A DNA stretch of 15,796 bases from Desulfobacteraceae bacterium (GTDB taxonomy: Bacteria; Desulfobacterota; Desulfobacteria; Desulfobacterales; Desulfosalsimonadaceae), in the NCBI GenBank assembly GCA_021162325.1, contig JAGGYV010000036.1, positions 1-15,796 of the forward strand, in the 5' to 3' direction. How positions within the stretch are numbered: position 1 is the stretch's first letter; each line of letters opens with the position of its first letter. This document shows, in pieces, positions 1 to 6,463 of this stretch. Below the pieces are notes generated by a model. The model made no database searches, was not told the origin of the DNA, and saw only the letters and a program-made list of their open reading frames with translations. The translations under genes and the position numbers were made by a program.

Positions 1-2
1 AA

Positions 3-113
3 TGTCATTCCGGCATGCTTCCCCGATAGAAACATTCGAGGACAAGCTTAGCCGGAATCTATGTTCGGAATAGCACATAACTGGATTCCCGATAGAAACA
101 TTCGGGAATGACA
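3..113. repeat. 111-bp palindromic intergenic repeat
   Basis: The outer ends TGTCATTCC (3-11) and GGAATGACA (105-113) are exact inverted repeats. Inside, CCCGATAGAAACATTCG occurs twice in direct orientation (22-38 and 88-104). The second copy sits in a perfect hairpin with ATTCCCGA (85-92) pairing with TCGGGAAT (102-109). The first copy sits in an imperfect stem closed by CCGGC (10-14) and GCCGG (50-54). It looks like two related hairpins in one element. No coding sequence crosses it. Whether it is mobile cannot be decided from one copy. Confidence 0.6.
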
Positions 114-198
114 AATCTGCTTTGGCCAAAACGATGATCAAGGCCTAAAAGAATGTGCTGAACAGGACATGAAGAGTTTCTCAAATTAAAACCGCCAT

Positions 199-364
199 CT
201 AAGGGAACTGAAAGAAATTAATATACCGGAATTGCGCAGAATTTTTGGTCGTATTCAAGGCACGTCAACAAGCGCATAACGGGTTATGTAACTGTTGACG
301 CAACGAAGAAGACGATCAAAAAGGCAAGCAAGTTTGGTATATTAATTTTTGGAAGTTCCCTAAG
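199..364. mobile_element. MITE-like element with nested palindromes
   Basis: The ends form a 29-bp imperfect terminal inverted repeat. CTAAGGGAACT (199-209) mirrors AGTTCCCTAAG (354-364) with one mismatch, and AAATTAATATACC (215-227) mirrors GGTATATTAATTT (336-348) exactly. Further inverted pairs are nested inside: TTTTTGGTCGT (242-252) with ACGATCAAAAA (312-322, one mismatch), GTCAACA (264-270) with TGTTGAC (293-299), and CATAAC (275-280) with GTTATG (283-288). The whole 166 bp can fold into one long imperfect hairpin. It has no transposase gene, so it would be a non-autonomous element. The size and ends fit a miniature inverted-repeat element; mobility is inference. Confidence 0.55.
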
Positions 365-369
365 CACTT

Positions 370-462
370 GGTGGATTACGCTTCGCTAATCCACCCTACA
401 TCCACAGCCTGAAATAATTTCTAAACTGTAGGCCGGATTAGCGGGTCACCGCGTAATCCGGC
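370..462. repeat. Divergent pair of REP-like hairpins with GTAG heads
   Basis: The minus-strand unit (399 down to 370) starts with GTAG and has a 9-bp stem: GGTGGATTA (370-378) pairs with TAATCCACC (387-395). The plus-strand unit (428-462) also starts with GTAG and has GCCGGATTA (432-440) pairing with TAATCCGGC (454-462), plus an inner GCGG/CCGC stem. Both share the core GGATTAGCG...GCGTAATCC, so they are one family in head-to-head arrangement. A GTAG tetranucleotide 5' of a hairpin is the known hallmark of REP units handled by RAYT transposases. The plus unit is followed by TTATTTTT (463-470) and might also terminate plus-strand transcription. On the minus strand, the side of the importer operon end, no U-tract follows. 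Confidence 0.6.
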
Positions 463-500
463 TTATTTTTGCCTATACCAAAATGAATTCTTTTTTCATA

Positions 501-1313
501 TCACCTGCCGGACAACCCTTTGATATAACGCCCCGGGACCGGTGTTACCCTCGGCAATTTGTCCAGCGGATTCTCATCCACCAGCAGGGGACATTCGTAA
601 ACCGATTCCAGGGTTTTATATGTCAGCACTTCTCCGGGTGGTCCGACCCGGACCTGCTGCCCTTTGTTGATCAGCATCAATGTATCGGCATACATGGCCG
701 CAAGATTCACATCATGGGATACCATAATCACCGTAATATTTTTCTCCTGCTTCATTTTTTCCATCATATCCATAATCCGTAACTGATGGGCAATATCTAA
801 AGAAGCAGTGGGTTCATCCAGAACCATTATATCCGGAGCCTGGCAGATGGCTCTGGCAATAAAAACGCGCTGACACTCGCCGCCGCTCAACTGATTTAAT
901 CGCCGCCGGGCAAGATGGCTGGTTTCCGTAAACTTCATGGCCTGTTCTGCCAGATGGATATCTTTGCGGGATTCGAGGCCGAATGTCCCCAGATGCGGGG
1001 ACCTGCCGAACAAAACCACATCCTCGACAACAAACGGAAAATCTGTGGGAATTTGCTGGGGAACAAAAGCAATTTTGCGGGCCAGTATTTTTCGCTTATA
1101 TTTTTTTATGGAATGGCCCTTGATCTCAAGTTCACCATTTTGGAGTTTTACCAGTCCGGCAATAATCTTCATCAACGTTGTTTTACCGGACCCGTTGGGG
1201 CCGATAACAATAAAAAACTCACCGTTGTTTACGGTAAATGACAGGTTATTTAATACCGTTGCACCATCATATGCATAGGACAGATTTTTTACACAAACAG
1301 ATGTTTCCATCAT
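501..1313 (-). CDS. ABC importer ATP-binding protein, BtuD/FepC/FhuC class
   Basis: This cytoplasmic ATPase should power import of a metal chelate such as cobalamin, heme or a siderophore through the neighbouring permease. The 270-residue product has the full ABC motif set: Walker A GPNGSGKTT at 38-46, Q-loop Gln around 86-87, signature LSGGECQR at 142-149, Walker B IMVLDEP at 162-168, D-loop SLD at 171-173 and switch His200. Length is normal for the family. The gene is last in a three-gene operon and its ATG overlaps the permease stop by 4 nt (ATGA), which supports this start; the second codon is also ATG. The substrate cannot be read from the ATPase. No clear U-tract terminator follows it. 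Confidence 0.93.
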   Translation of the reverse strand: MMETSVCVKNLSYAYDGATVLNNLSFTVNNGEFFIVIGPNGSGKTTLMKIIAGLVKLQNGELEIKGHSIKKYKRKILARKIAFVPQQIPTDFPFVVEDVVLFGRSPHLGTFGLESRKDIHLAEQAMKFTETSHLARRRLNQLSGGECQRVFIARAICQAPDIMVLDEPTASLDIAHQLRIMDMMEKMKQEKNITVIMVSHDVNLAAMYADTLMLINKGQQVRVGPPGEVLTYKTLESVYECPLLVDENPLDKLPRVTPVPGRYIKGLSGR

Positions 1314-2305
1314 TCCGACCTTTTTAACAGGAATATAAACACCGGGGCTCCGACTAAAGCCGTAATAACACCGGCCGGCATTTCTCCCTGGTGAGGCAAT
1401 GTTCGCGCCAGAAGATCACACAGCACCAGATACGCCCCGCCCCCGAATATACATGCCGGCACCAGCACCCGATGGTCAGATCCAAACACCAGCCTGAGCA
1501 GATGAGGAATAACCAGACCGACAAACCCCACCAGCCCGCAGTAACAGACGGTGGCACTCACCATAAAAGAGCTGATCACAAGCAAAAAAATCGTGATAAA
1601 TTTGACATTGACCCCCATGGAAAGTGCCATTTCCTTGCCCATCAACAACAAATTCATTGAATTGGAAAACCAGAAAATGACCACAAAACACGGCAGCAAA
1701 ATAATTCCCATAATCAGGGCTTCGCTTTTACCGCCCGACGAAAGATCTCCCATGAGCCAGAACATAATATTGTGAATTCTGGCGTCCTGGGTCAGGGAAA
1801 TTAAAAACATAATTATCGCTGAGCAAAATGCGTTTACCATAACACCGGACAGGAGCAGGGACTCTTTTTTCAGCAGGGTTTTTCCGGTCGAAATGAGCAG
1901 CACCAGAAACAATGTTCCCATGCCTCCTAAAAATGCAAAAATACTGACTCCCGGAAACCGGGACAGGTTTAATAGTATGCCGATAATGGCGCCGATGGCA
2001 GATCCACCGGAAATCCCCAGTATATAAGGTTCAGCAAGCGGATTTCGCATTAATGCTTGAAAAACAAGGCCACCCAAAGACAGGGCAGCACCGACCAGTG
2101 CGGCGATCAAAACACGGGGAAAACGAATTTTCCATATAATGGTATAATACAGGGAATCGGGATTTGAAAAACTTTCAATGGTTTCGGCAAAAGATCGGAT
2201 ACCGGTTCCCGAAGACCCGAAACAAAGACCCAACATCATCACACCGGCCAAAAAAATAACCATGATGCCGGAAACTGCAATTATTTGTTTTACAACCGAA
2301 GACAT
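1310..2305 (-). CDS. ABC importer permease, FecCD/BtuC family
   Basis: This is the inner-membrane channel of a type II importer and would act as a homodimer. The 331 residues are strongly hydrophobic and consistent with about ten membrane helices. FecCD-family signatures are visible: RFPRVLIAALVGAAL at about 61-75, FQALMRNPLAEPYILGISGG at 82-101, GLVGFVGLVIPHLLR at 257-271 and EMPAGVITALVGAPVF at 308-323. It overlaps the upstream binding-protein gene by one base (TAATG) and the ATPase gene by four, so translation of the three is probably coupled. It may be the BtuC of a cobalamin system, but permeases of this family do not reveal their ligand reliably. Confidence 0.93.
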   Translation of the reverse strand: MSSVVKQIIAVSGIMVIFLAGVMMLGLCFGSSGTGIRSFAETIESFSNPDSLYYTIIWKIRFPRVLIAALVGAALSLGGLVFQALMRNPLAEPYILGISGGSAIGAIIGILLNLSRFPGVSIFAFLGGMGTLFLVLLISTGKTLLKKESLLLSGVMVNAFCSAIIMFLISLTQDARIHNIMFWLMGDLSSGGKSEALIMGIILLPCFVVIFWFSNSMNLLLMGKEMALSMGVNVKFITIFLLVISSFMVSATVCYCGLVGFVGLVIPHLLRLVFGSDHRVLVPACIFGGGAYLVLCDLLARTLPHQGEMPAGVITALVGAPVFIFLLKRSE

Positions 2306-3225
2306 TACTGTTGCCTGTTTGATTCAAAATTTAATTCCGGATGGATTAATTGAAGCAAAGCTTCAAGGCCTTCAATCAGACGGGGGGTTGGGCGGTCAAA
2401 CAGATCGGAGTCGACAAGAAATATCCGGTCATTCTTTACCGCCGGAATATTCGGCCACTGCTTCCATTTCACCTTGATCTGCTCAAACACTTTTTCTCTG
2501 GCCATGGAAGTGATGATCATGATGTCCGGCGCGGCAACCACCACCTCTTCGGTGGAAAATCTCGGGTATGACGTATACGACTGCGCCAGATTAACACCGC
2601 CGGCAACTTCAATCAATTCATGAATAAATGTATCTGATCCGACCGACACAATCGGTGAAATACCGATCTGAAAAAAAACCCGGGGCTGAGTTTCTGCTGT
2701 TTCGGCTAATTGACGAATATAATCAATGCGGGACTCCATTTCCCCTACCATATGCCGGGCTTTTTCCGAAGCCTGCAGCAATTCACCGATTTCAAAAACC
2801 GTTGACTGGATCGAGTCGATACTTCTCGGATTAACCGCATACACCGGAATGCCTAAAGATTCAAGGCGCATGGCAATCGCTTTGGGATTGCCGTCTTTAA
2901 TGCCGATACAAAGATCAGGTTTTAGAGAAACGATCTTTTCCAGATCCAGATACACATAGGAGCCGACTTTCGGTAATCTTTGCGCAGCTTCCGGAAAATC
3001 ACTATAGGTCGTTGCGCCTTTTAACCGGTCTTCACACTTAAGATCATAAATAATTTCCGTGATACTCGGCGCCAGGGAGACCACCCGTTTCGGTGATTCC
3101 GGAACCGCCACCGCCCGACCGGTTTGATCAACCATTAATCTGGTTTCAGCTGAGATGATCCCGGCAGGCAAAAAAACCAACAGACTGATACTGATAAAAG
3201 TTATCACAATTTTTTGTTTAAGCAT
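2305..3225 (-). CDS. Periplasmic substrate-binding protein, BtuF-like
   Basis: This protein should capture the ligand in the periplasm and deliver it to the permease. The 306 residues begin with a Sec signal peptide: a Lys-containing start, a hydrophobic core at about 7-23, and likely cleavage after ISA at 26. There is no lipobox Cys. The mature part has class III binding-protein features: RVVSLAPSITEIIYDL at 47-62, TTYSDFPEAAQRLPKVGSY at 72-90, LEKIVSLKPDL at 95-105 and GGVNLA at 209-214. The SLAPSITE and YSDFPEAA wording resembles BtuF and related cobalamin-binding proteins, which is my preferred but unproven assignment; heme or siderophore binding remains possible. It is first in the operon. 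The ribosome site before ATG is weak. Confidence 0.9.
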   Translation of the reverse strand: MLKQKIVITFISISLLVFLPAGIISAETRLMVDQTGRAVAVPESPKRVVSLAPSITEIIYDLKCEDRLKGATTYSDFPEAAQRLPKVGSYVYLDLEKIVSLKPDLCIGIKDGNPKAIAMRLESLGIPVYAVNPRSIDSIQSTVFEIGELLQASEKARHMVGEMESRIDYIRQLAETAETQPRVFFQIGISPIVSVGSDTFIHELIEVAGGVNLAQSYTSYPRFSTEEVVVAAPDIMIITSMAREKVFEQIKVKWKQWPNIPAVKNDRIFLVDSDLFDRPTPRLIEGLEALLQLIHPELNFESNRQQ

Positions 3226-3296
3226 TATTTAATAATCTCGTTAAGCGCTAATCAATAATGTTTCGCACCACTGTACCATAAAACAACTCCTGGTCG

Positions 3297-3364
3297 GTAG
3301 GCCGGGTTTCTTACCCGGCAATTGATAAGACATTCTTATTTGTCGGGAAAGAATCCCGACCTAC
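3297..3364. repeat. Convergent pair of REP-like hairpins (second subfamily)
   Basis: GTAG at 3297-3300 opens a hairpin with GCCGGG (3301-3306) and CCCGGC (3314-3319). A matching unit lies on the minus strand: CTAC (GTAG reversed) at 3361-3364 closes the hairpin 3341-3360, with GTCGGGA (3342-3348) and TCCCGAC (3354-3360). The two 24-nt units are inverted copies of each other with four differences and face inward around a 20-bp spacer. The sequence differs from the 370-462 units, so a second REP-like subfamily is present. It lies in the leader of the importer operon. Confidence 0.6.
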
Positions 3365-3422
3365 GATTTTGTCTATCGATCATTATTACATTATTTAAAA
3401 ACTTTTTGCACCGCCATTAAAC

Positions 3423-3453
3423 AAAAAAACCCTAAGCCATGCCTGACTTAAGG
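3423..3453 (-). terminator. Intrinsic terminator or attenuator upstream of the importer operon
   Basis: Read on the minus strand, CCTTAAG (3453-3447) pairs with CTTAGGG (3436-3430), giving 7 bp with one G-U pair and a 10-nt loop. A run of seven T follows at once (3429-3423). It points toward the binding-protein gene and ends about 200 nt before its ATG, so it could attenuate the operon. A competing helix, TAAGGAT (3478-3472) with ATCCTTA (3455-3449), uses the same bases and would disrupt it. Confidence 0.5.
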
Positions 3454-3494
3454 ATTTCACCCGGTTTCTTCATCCTTATTTTTTCACACCTCAT
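3432..3494 (-). CDS. Possible 20-residue leader peptide
   Basis: A short minus-strand frame reads MRCEKIRMKKPGEILKSGMA and ends with TAG at 3434-3432, inside the terminator stem. The ATG at 3494 has AGGA 8 nt upstream (TCCT at 3503-3506 on the plus strand). An inner ATG at 3473 would give a 13-residue version; the frame can also be extended to ATG 3554 (40 residues). I recognise no family. The overlap of the frame with the terminator and with a competing helix suggests a leader peptide, but a frame this short may be chance. Confidence 0.25.
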   Translation of the reverse strand: MRCEKIRMKKPGEILKSGMA

Positions 3495-3685
3495 CAAATA
3501 TTTCCTAAATTTGCCTCTTGATGTCAACATCAAAAATATTTTAACGCCGGTCATTATTGCAGAGATTGTATTAAATCAGATAAACCAACGTTTCTCTTGA
3601 AAAAAATCGAACAATGGCGTATTCATAATATGAAATTATTTTTGAGCGAGCCCTTATATACTCAACCTGAAGCGGTTAAGCGTTA

Positions 3686-4156
3686 ATGAAAAAGAAAACG
3701 TTTATAATTTTTTCCCTTGATGACCAGCGATATGCCTTATCGGTGCAATCCGTCAAAAACATTATCCGATCGGTTGCGCTGACCTATTTATCCGAGGCAC
3801 CGGATCTGCTCCTCGGCCTGCTGAATCTGGAGGGGACTTTTATTCCGGTCATCAATATTCGGGAGCAATTTGGGTTGCCGCAAAAAAATATTCAGATTTC
3901 CGACAGGATTATAATTGCCGATGTATCAAAATACACCATTGCATTTATAGCGGATGCGGTCGAAGATGTTGTGGAACTTGCACAGAAACCGCTGGATCAG
4001 TCTGTTGATATTTTTCCCGGCATGGAAAAATATTTTATCGGGATCTCCCGGCATAACAACGCTACTGTCTTGATATATGACATCGACACCCTGTTCCCTG
4101 AACAAACGATAAAGCATATAACCGATGAGTTGAAACAGATCACAGAACCTGCATGA
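3686..4156 (+). CDS. cheW: CheW-type adaptor (WspB-like)
   Basis: This cytoplasmic scaffold should link the chemoreceptor to the CheA kinase. The 156 residues form a single CheW domain: the start FIIFSLDDQRYALSV (6-20) is the typical first strand pair, and LLGLLNLEGTFIPVINIR (42-59) corresponds to the conserved NLRG...P(V/I)IDLR block. The Arg of NLRG is replaced by Glu49, which is unusual. It opens the chemosensory locus and its stop overlaps the cheR start by 4 nt. No strong ribosome site or textbook promoter is visible upstream. One of two CheW proteins here, as in Wsp systems (WspB and WspD). Confidence 0.9.
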   Translation: MKKKTFIIFSLDDQRYALSVQSVKNIIRSVALTYLSEAPDLLLGLLNLEGTFIPVINIREQFGLPQKNIQISDRIIIADVSKYTIAFIADAVEDVVELAQKPLDQSVDIFPGMEKYFIGISRHNNATVLIYDIDTLFPEQTIKHITDELKQITEPA

Positions 4157-5664
4157 AAAAAAATATCCCCCAAAAAATACTTCATGAACTAAGCAGGTTA
4201 ATATTAACTCATACGGGCCTTTATTTCCCAGAAAAAAAATGGAATACATTAAGTAAAGGGATTCAATCCGTCATTTCTGACCTTGATACGGATATTCCCC
4301 AGCTGTTGCAAAGCCTCCATTCATCACCCGCTAAAGAAATTGTAGACGCTTTAACAACCCGCCTGACCATTGGCGAAACGTATTTCCTGCGTGATAAAAA
4401 CTTTTTCCAGATATTGCAGGATCATATCCTGCGGGGAATCATTACGCATCCAAAAAGAAGAACAAAAAAAATTATTTTCTGGAGTGCGGGCTGCGCCTCC
4501 GGGGAAGAGCCCTATTCCATTGCCATATTAATCGATCAAATGTCGCTTGTATTAAAAGGATGGGACATTACGATCATTGGTTCGGATATCAACCCGATTG
4601 CGCTGGATAAAGCAAGGAAAGGCATTTATTCCCACTGGTCCATGAGAGGAACACCTGAAAAAATCATCAAAAAATATTTTACGCCAACGGCCAAAAACTA
4701 TTTTGAGATTGCACCGCATATCAGGCAGATGGTTCATTTTCACCAACTAAACCTCATGGATGATAACTACCATGAATCCCTTGATTTCTATGAAGCCATG
4801 GATATCATTTTATGCCGTAATGTTCTTATGTATTTTAATAAACAGGGCCGAAACAGCACAATCCAAAAATTGTCGAGATTACTGGTTGAAAACGGATGGC
4901 TGATTACCGGACCGGCCGAGGCCGGATTTGTTAATCTTCCTGAATTTACATCCGTCCGGTTTCCCAATGCACTGTGTCACAGAAAAGGGCCTCCCAGAAA
5001 ACCCATTGAAAACTTAAATCCGATCAGGATCAACCGAAGAGATCATAGCACCCGCCCCCGAATACCGGTTCATTCCGGAAAAAAACCCACCGACAAGAAA
5101 TATGCGCGTCGAATTACAGATGGCAAGGTTTCCCCGTCACCTGAAAAGCCGAAGTACAATATGTATCAGGAAGCAGTCACTGATTATAAGCGGGGAGACT
5201 ACTTGCAATCAGTAAAAAAGCTGTTAACAATTGTATCAAAAGGACAAAATAACAATAATTCTTTTTTAATGAAAACCGAATCAATGATACTTTTGTCAAA
5301 AGCCTACGCGAATATTGGTGAACTGGATCAAGCCAAAACCTGGTGTGAAAAAGCAATTGACACGGAAAAACTAAACCCTGAATTATATTTTCTTTTATCC
5401 ACAATTTTTCAATCTGCCGGAAATGTTGACGCATCCATGAAATCACTTAAGCAATCGATTTACCTTGACCCTGATTTTATCATGGCCCACTTTACCTTAG
5501 GCATGTTGCTGCTTCAAAAAAACAGGCCGGTTGAGAGCAGAAAAAGTATGAATAATGCATTATCGTTACTGGAACAAAAGGACACGGAAGAAATCCTGCC
5601 TTATTCTGAAGGCATCGCAGCCGGAAGATTGATTGAAACAATTAAATCAATGAAAACAAATTAA
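4153..5664 (+). CDS. cheR: CheR methyltransferase with C-terminal TPR repeats (WspC-like)
   Basis: This enzyme should methylate receptor glutamates using S-adenosylmethionine, setting adaptation. The 503 residues hold an N-terminal CheR helical domain, the TIGETYFLRD block (72-81), the SAM-binding SAGCASGEEPYSIA (111-124), the acidic SDIN motif (144-147) and the DIILCRNVLMYF motif (217-228). A basic, proline-rich linker (about 278-335) leads to TPR-like helices at about 337-475, for example SKAYANIGELDQAKTWCEKA (382-401) and a second unit near 412-440. TPR-tailed CheR is typical of WspC and Myxococcus FrzF. The receptor in this locus has no terminal pentapeptide for CheR docking, so the TPR part may supply binding. 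ATGA overlap with cheW supports the start. Confidence 0.93.
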   Translation: MKKNIPQKILHELSRLILTHTGLYFPEKKWNTLSKGIQSVISDLDTDIPQLLQSLHSSPAKEIVDALTTRLTIGETYFLRDKNFFQILQDHILRGIITHPKRRTKKIIFWSAGCASGEEPYSIAILIDQMSLVLKGWDITIIGSDINPIALDKARKGIYSHWSMRGTPEKIIKKYFTPTAKNYFEIAPHIRQMVHFHQLNLMDDNYHESLDFYEAMDIILCRNVLMYFNKQGRNSTIQKLSRLLVENGWLITGPAEAGFVNLPEFTSVRFPNALCHRKGPPRKPIENLNPIRINRRDHSTRPRIPVHSGKKPTDKKYARRITDGKVSPSPEKPKYNMYQEAVTDYKRGDYLQSVKKLLTIVSKGQNNNNSFLMKTESMILLSKAYANIGELDQAKTWCEKAIDTEKLNPELYFLLSTIFQSAGNVDASMKSLKQSIYLDPDFIMAHFTLGMLLLQKNRPVESRKSMNNALSLLEQKDTEEILPYSEGIAAGRLIETIKSMKTN

Positions 5665-5667
5665 AAA

Positions 5668-6201
5668 ATGACGGCCAAACCCTCTCAAAACGATCCAATG
5701 ACTGAACAAATACTAAAACACCGTGCGCAAAGACTGGCAAAACCGATATCTGATGAGAATACATACGTAACCAAAATGACCGTGGTTAAATTTCGGATTG
5801 CCCATGAAATTTATGCATTGGCATTAAAACGGATCAGAATTATTCATCCTTTAAAAAGCCTGACATTTATTCCAGGAACACCTGATTTTATCAGGGGCGT
5901 TATCAATTTACGCGGAGAAATCATCTCCGTTATCGATCTAAAAGTTTTTTTTGATCTTCCGGATCAGGAATTTACTAACTTATCACAGGTTATTATTTTA
6001 ACATCAGATAAAATGGAATTTGGAATTCTGTCGGACGAAATTCTGGGGATGGCTGAAATATCAAAAAATGATATCCACCTATCACTACCGACACTCACTG
6101 GAATTCGGGCCGATTATCTCAAAGGGGTCACCGGTAACGGCATAGTTGTTCTTGATGATGAAAAGCTGCTTACAGATGAAAAAATGTGCATCAACTTATA
6201 A
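5668..6201 (+). CDS. cheW: Second CheW-type adaptor (WspD-like)
   Basis: This is a second coupling protein between receptor and CheA. The 177 residues have an N-terminal extension of about 37 residues before the CheW domain, which starts at MTVVKFRIAHEIYALAL (37-53). The signature FIRGVINLRGEIISVIDLK (74-92) keeps the canonical NLRG, in contrast to the first CheW. It starts 3 nt after the cheR stop, so it belongs to the same transcript. A start at a later ATG (5698 or 5776) is possible because the ribosome site at 5668 is weak. A terminator-like hairpin follows at 6277. N-terminal extensions occur in WspD-type proteins. Confidence 0.9.
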   Translation: MTAKPSQNDPMTEQILKHRAQRLAKPISDENTYVTKMTVVKFRIAHEIYALALKRIRIIHPLKSLTFIPGTPDFIRGVINLRGEIISVIDLKVFFDLPDQEFTNLSQVIILTSDKMEFGILSDEILGMAEISKNDIHLSLPTLTGIRADYLKGVTGNGIVVLDDEKLLTDEKMCINL

Positions 6202-6240
6202 AGCTATAATCCTAACCCGGATAAACCGGAAAAGTTAAAA

Positions 6241-6372
6241 GTGAACTAAAGTTTGAAGTGAGCTAAAGTTATGGTTAATGCCTTCGGCATTTTCAATTTT
6301 TATGTTAAAAATGATCGCGCGTTTTGCGCAGTCCATAACTTTAGGCACTTTAGATCACTTTAGTCACTTCAC
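6241..6372. repeat. Long inverted repeat between cheW and the receptor gene
   Basis: The left arm 6241-6274 and right arm 6333-6372 are inverted copies. CTAAAGTTATGG (6263-6274) matches CCATAACTTTAG (6333-6344) exactly, and the outer parts are made of repeated CTAAAGT units, two on the left and three (inverted) on the right, so the arms differ in repeat number. Two small hairpins sit in the loop: AATGCC/GGCATT (6277-6291) and GCGC/GCGC (6317-6329). It fills half of the 262-bp gap; 6373-6448 shows no further feature. Confidence 0.6.
6277..6301 (+). terminator. Terminator-like hairpin after the second cheW
   Basis: AATGCC (6277-6282) pairs with GGCATT (6286-6291) around a tight TTC loop and is followed by TTCAATTTTT. 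It lies 76 nt after the cheW stop and may end or weaken the cheW-cheR-cheW transcript. The T-run is interrupted and the hairpin is part of a larger repeat, so function is uncertain. Confidence 0.4.
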
Positions 6373-6448
6373 ACGTTTTGAGATTTTAAAAAAGTTTGCC
6401 AAAAAAACGCAAAAATTAGAAATAAGAAACTAGTGGTTCCGACACAAC

Positions 6449-6454
6449 AGGAGG
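6449..6454 (+). promoter_or_regulatory. Strong Shine-Dalgarno site of the receptor gene
   Basis: AGGAGG lies 9 nt before the ATG at 6464. It is the best ribosome site in the locus, where most other genes have weak or coupled starts, and it fixes the receptor start. It suggests that the receptor is translated independently and more strongly than its partners. Confidence 0.7.
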
Positions 6455-6463
6455 AAAATTAAT

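Noticed and set aside
22..104. Two direct copies of CCCGATAGAAACATTCG as a CRISPR-like array
   Set aside because: Only two copies, no regular spacers and no cas genes; they belong to a palindromic intergenic repeat.
483..782. 99-residue plus-strand frame at the end of the ATPase gene
   Set aside because: It lies antisense to the conserved ABC coding sequence and resembles no known protein.
3226..3685. Standard cobalamin riboswitch for the BtuF-like operon
   Set aside because: No CCGCxACTGT core, no proper GGGAA...GGTGAAAATCC spacing and no full B12 box; only partial resemblance is present.
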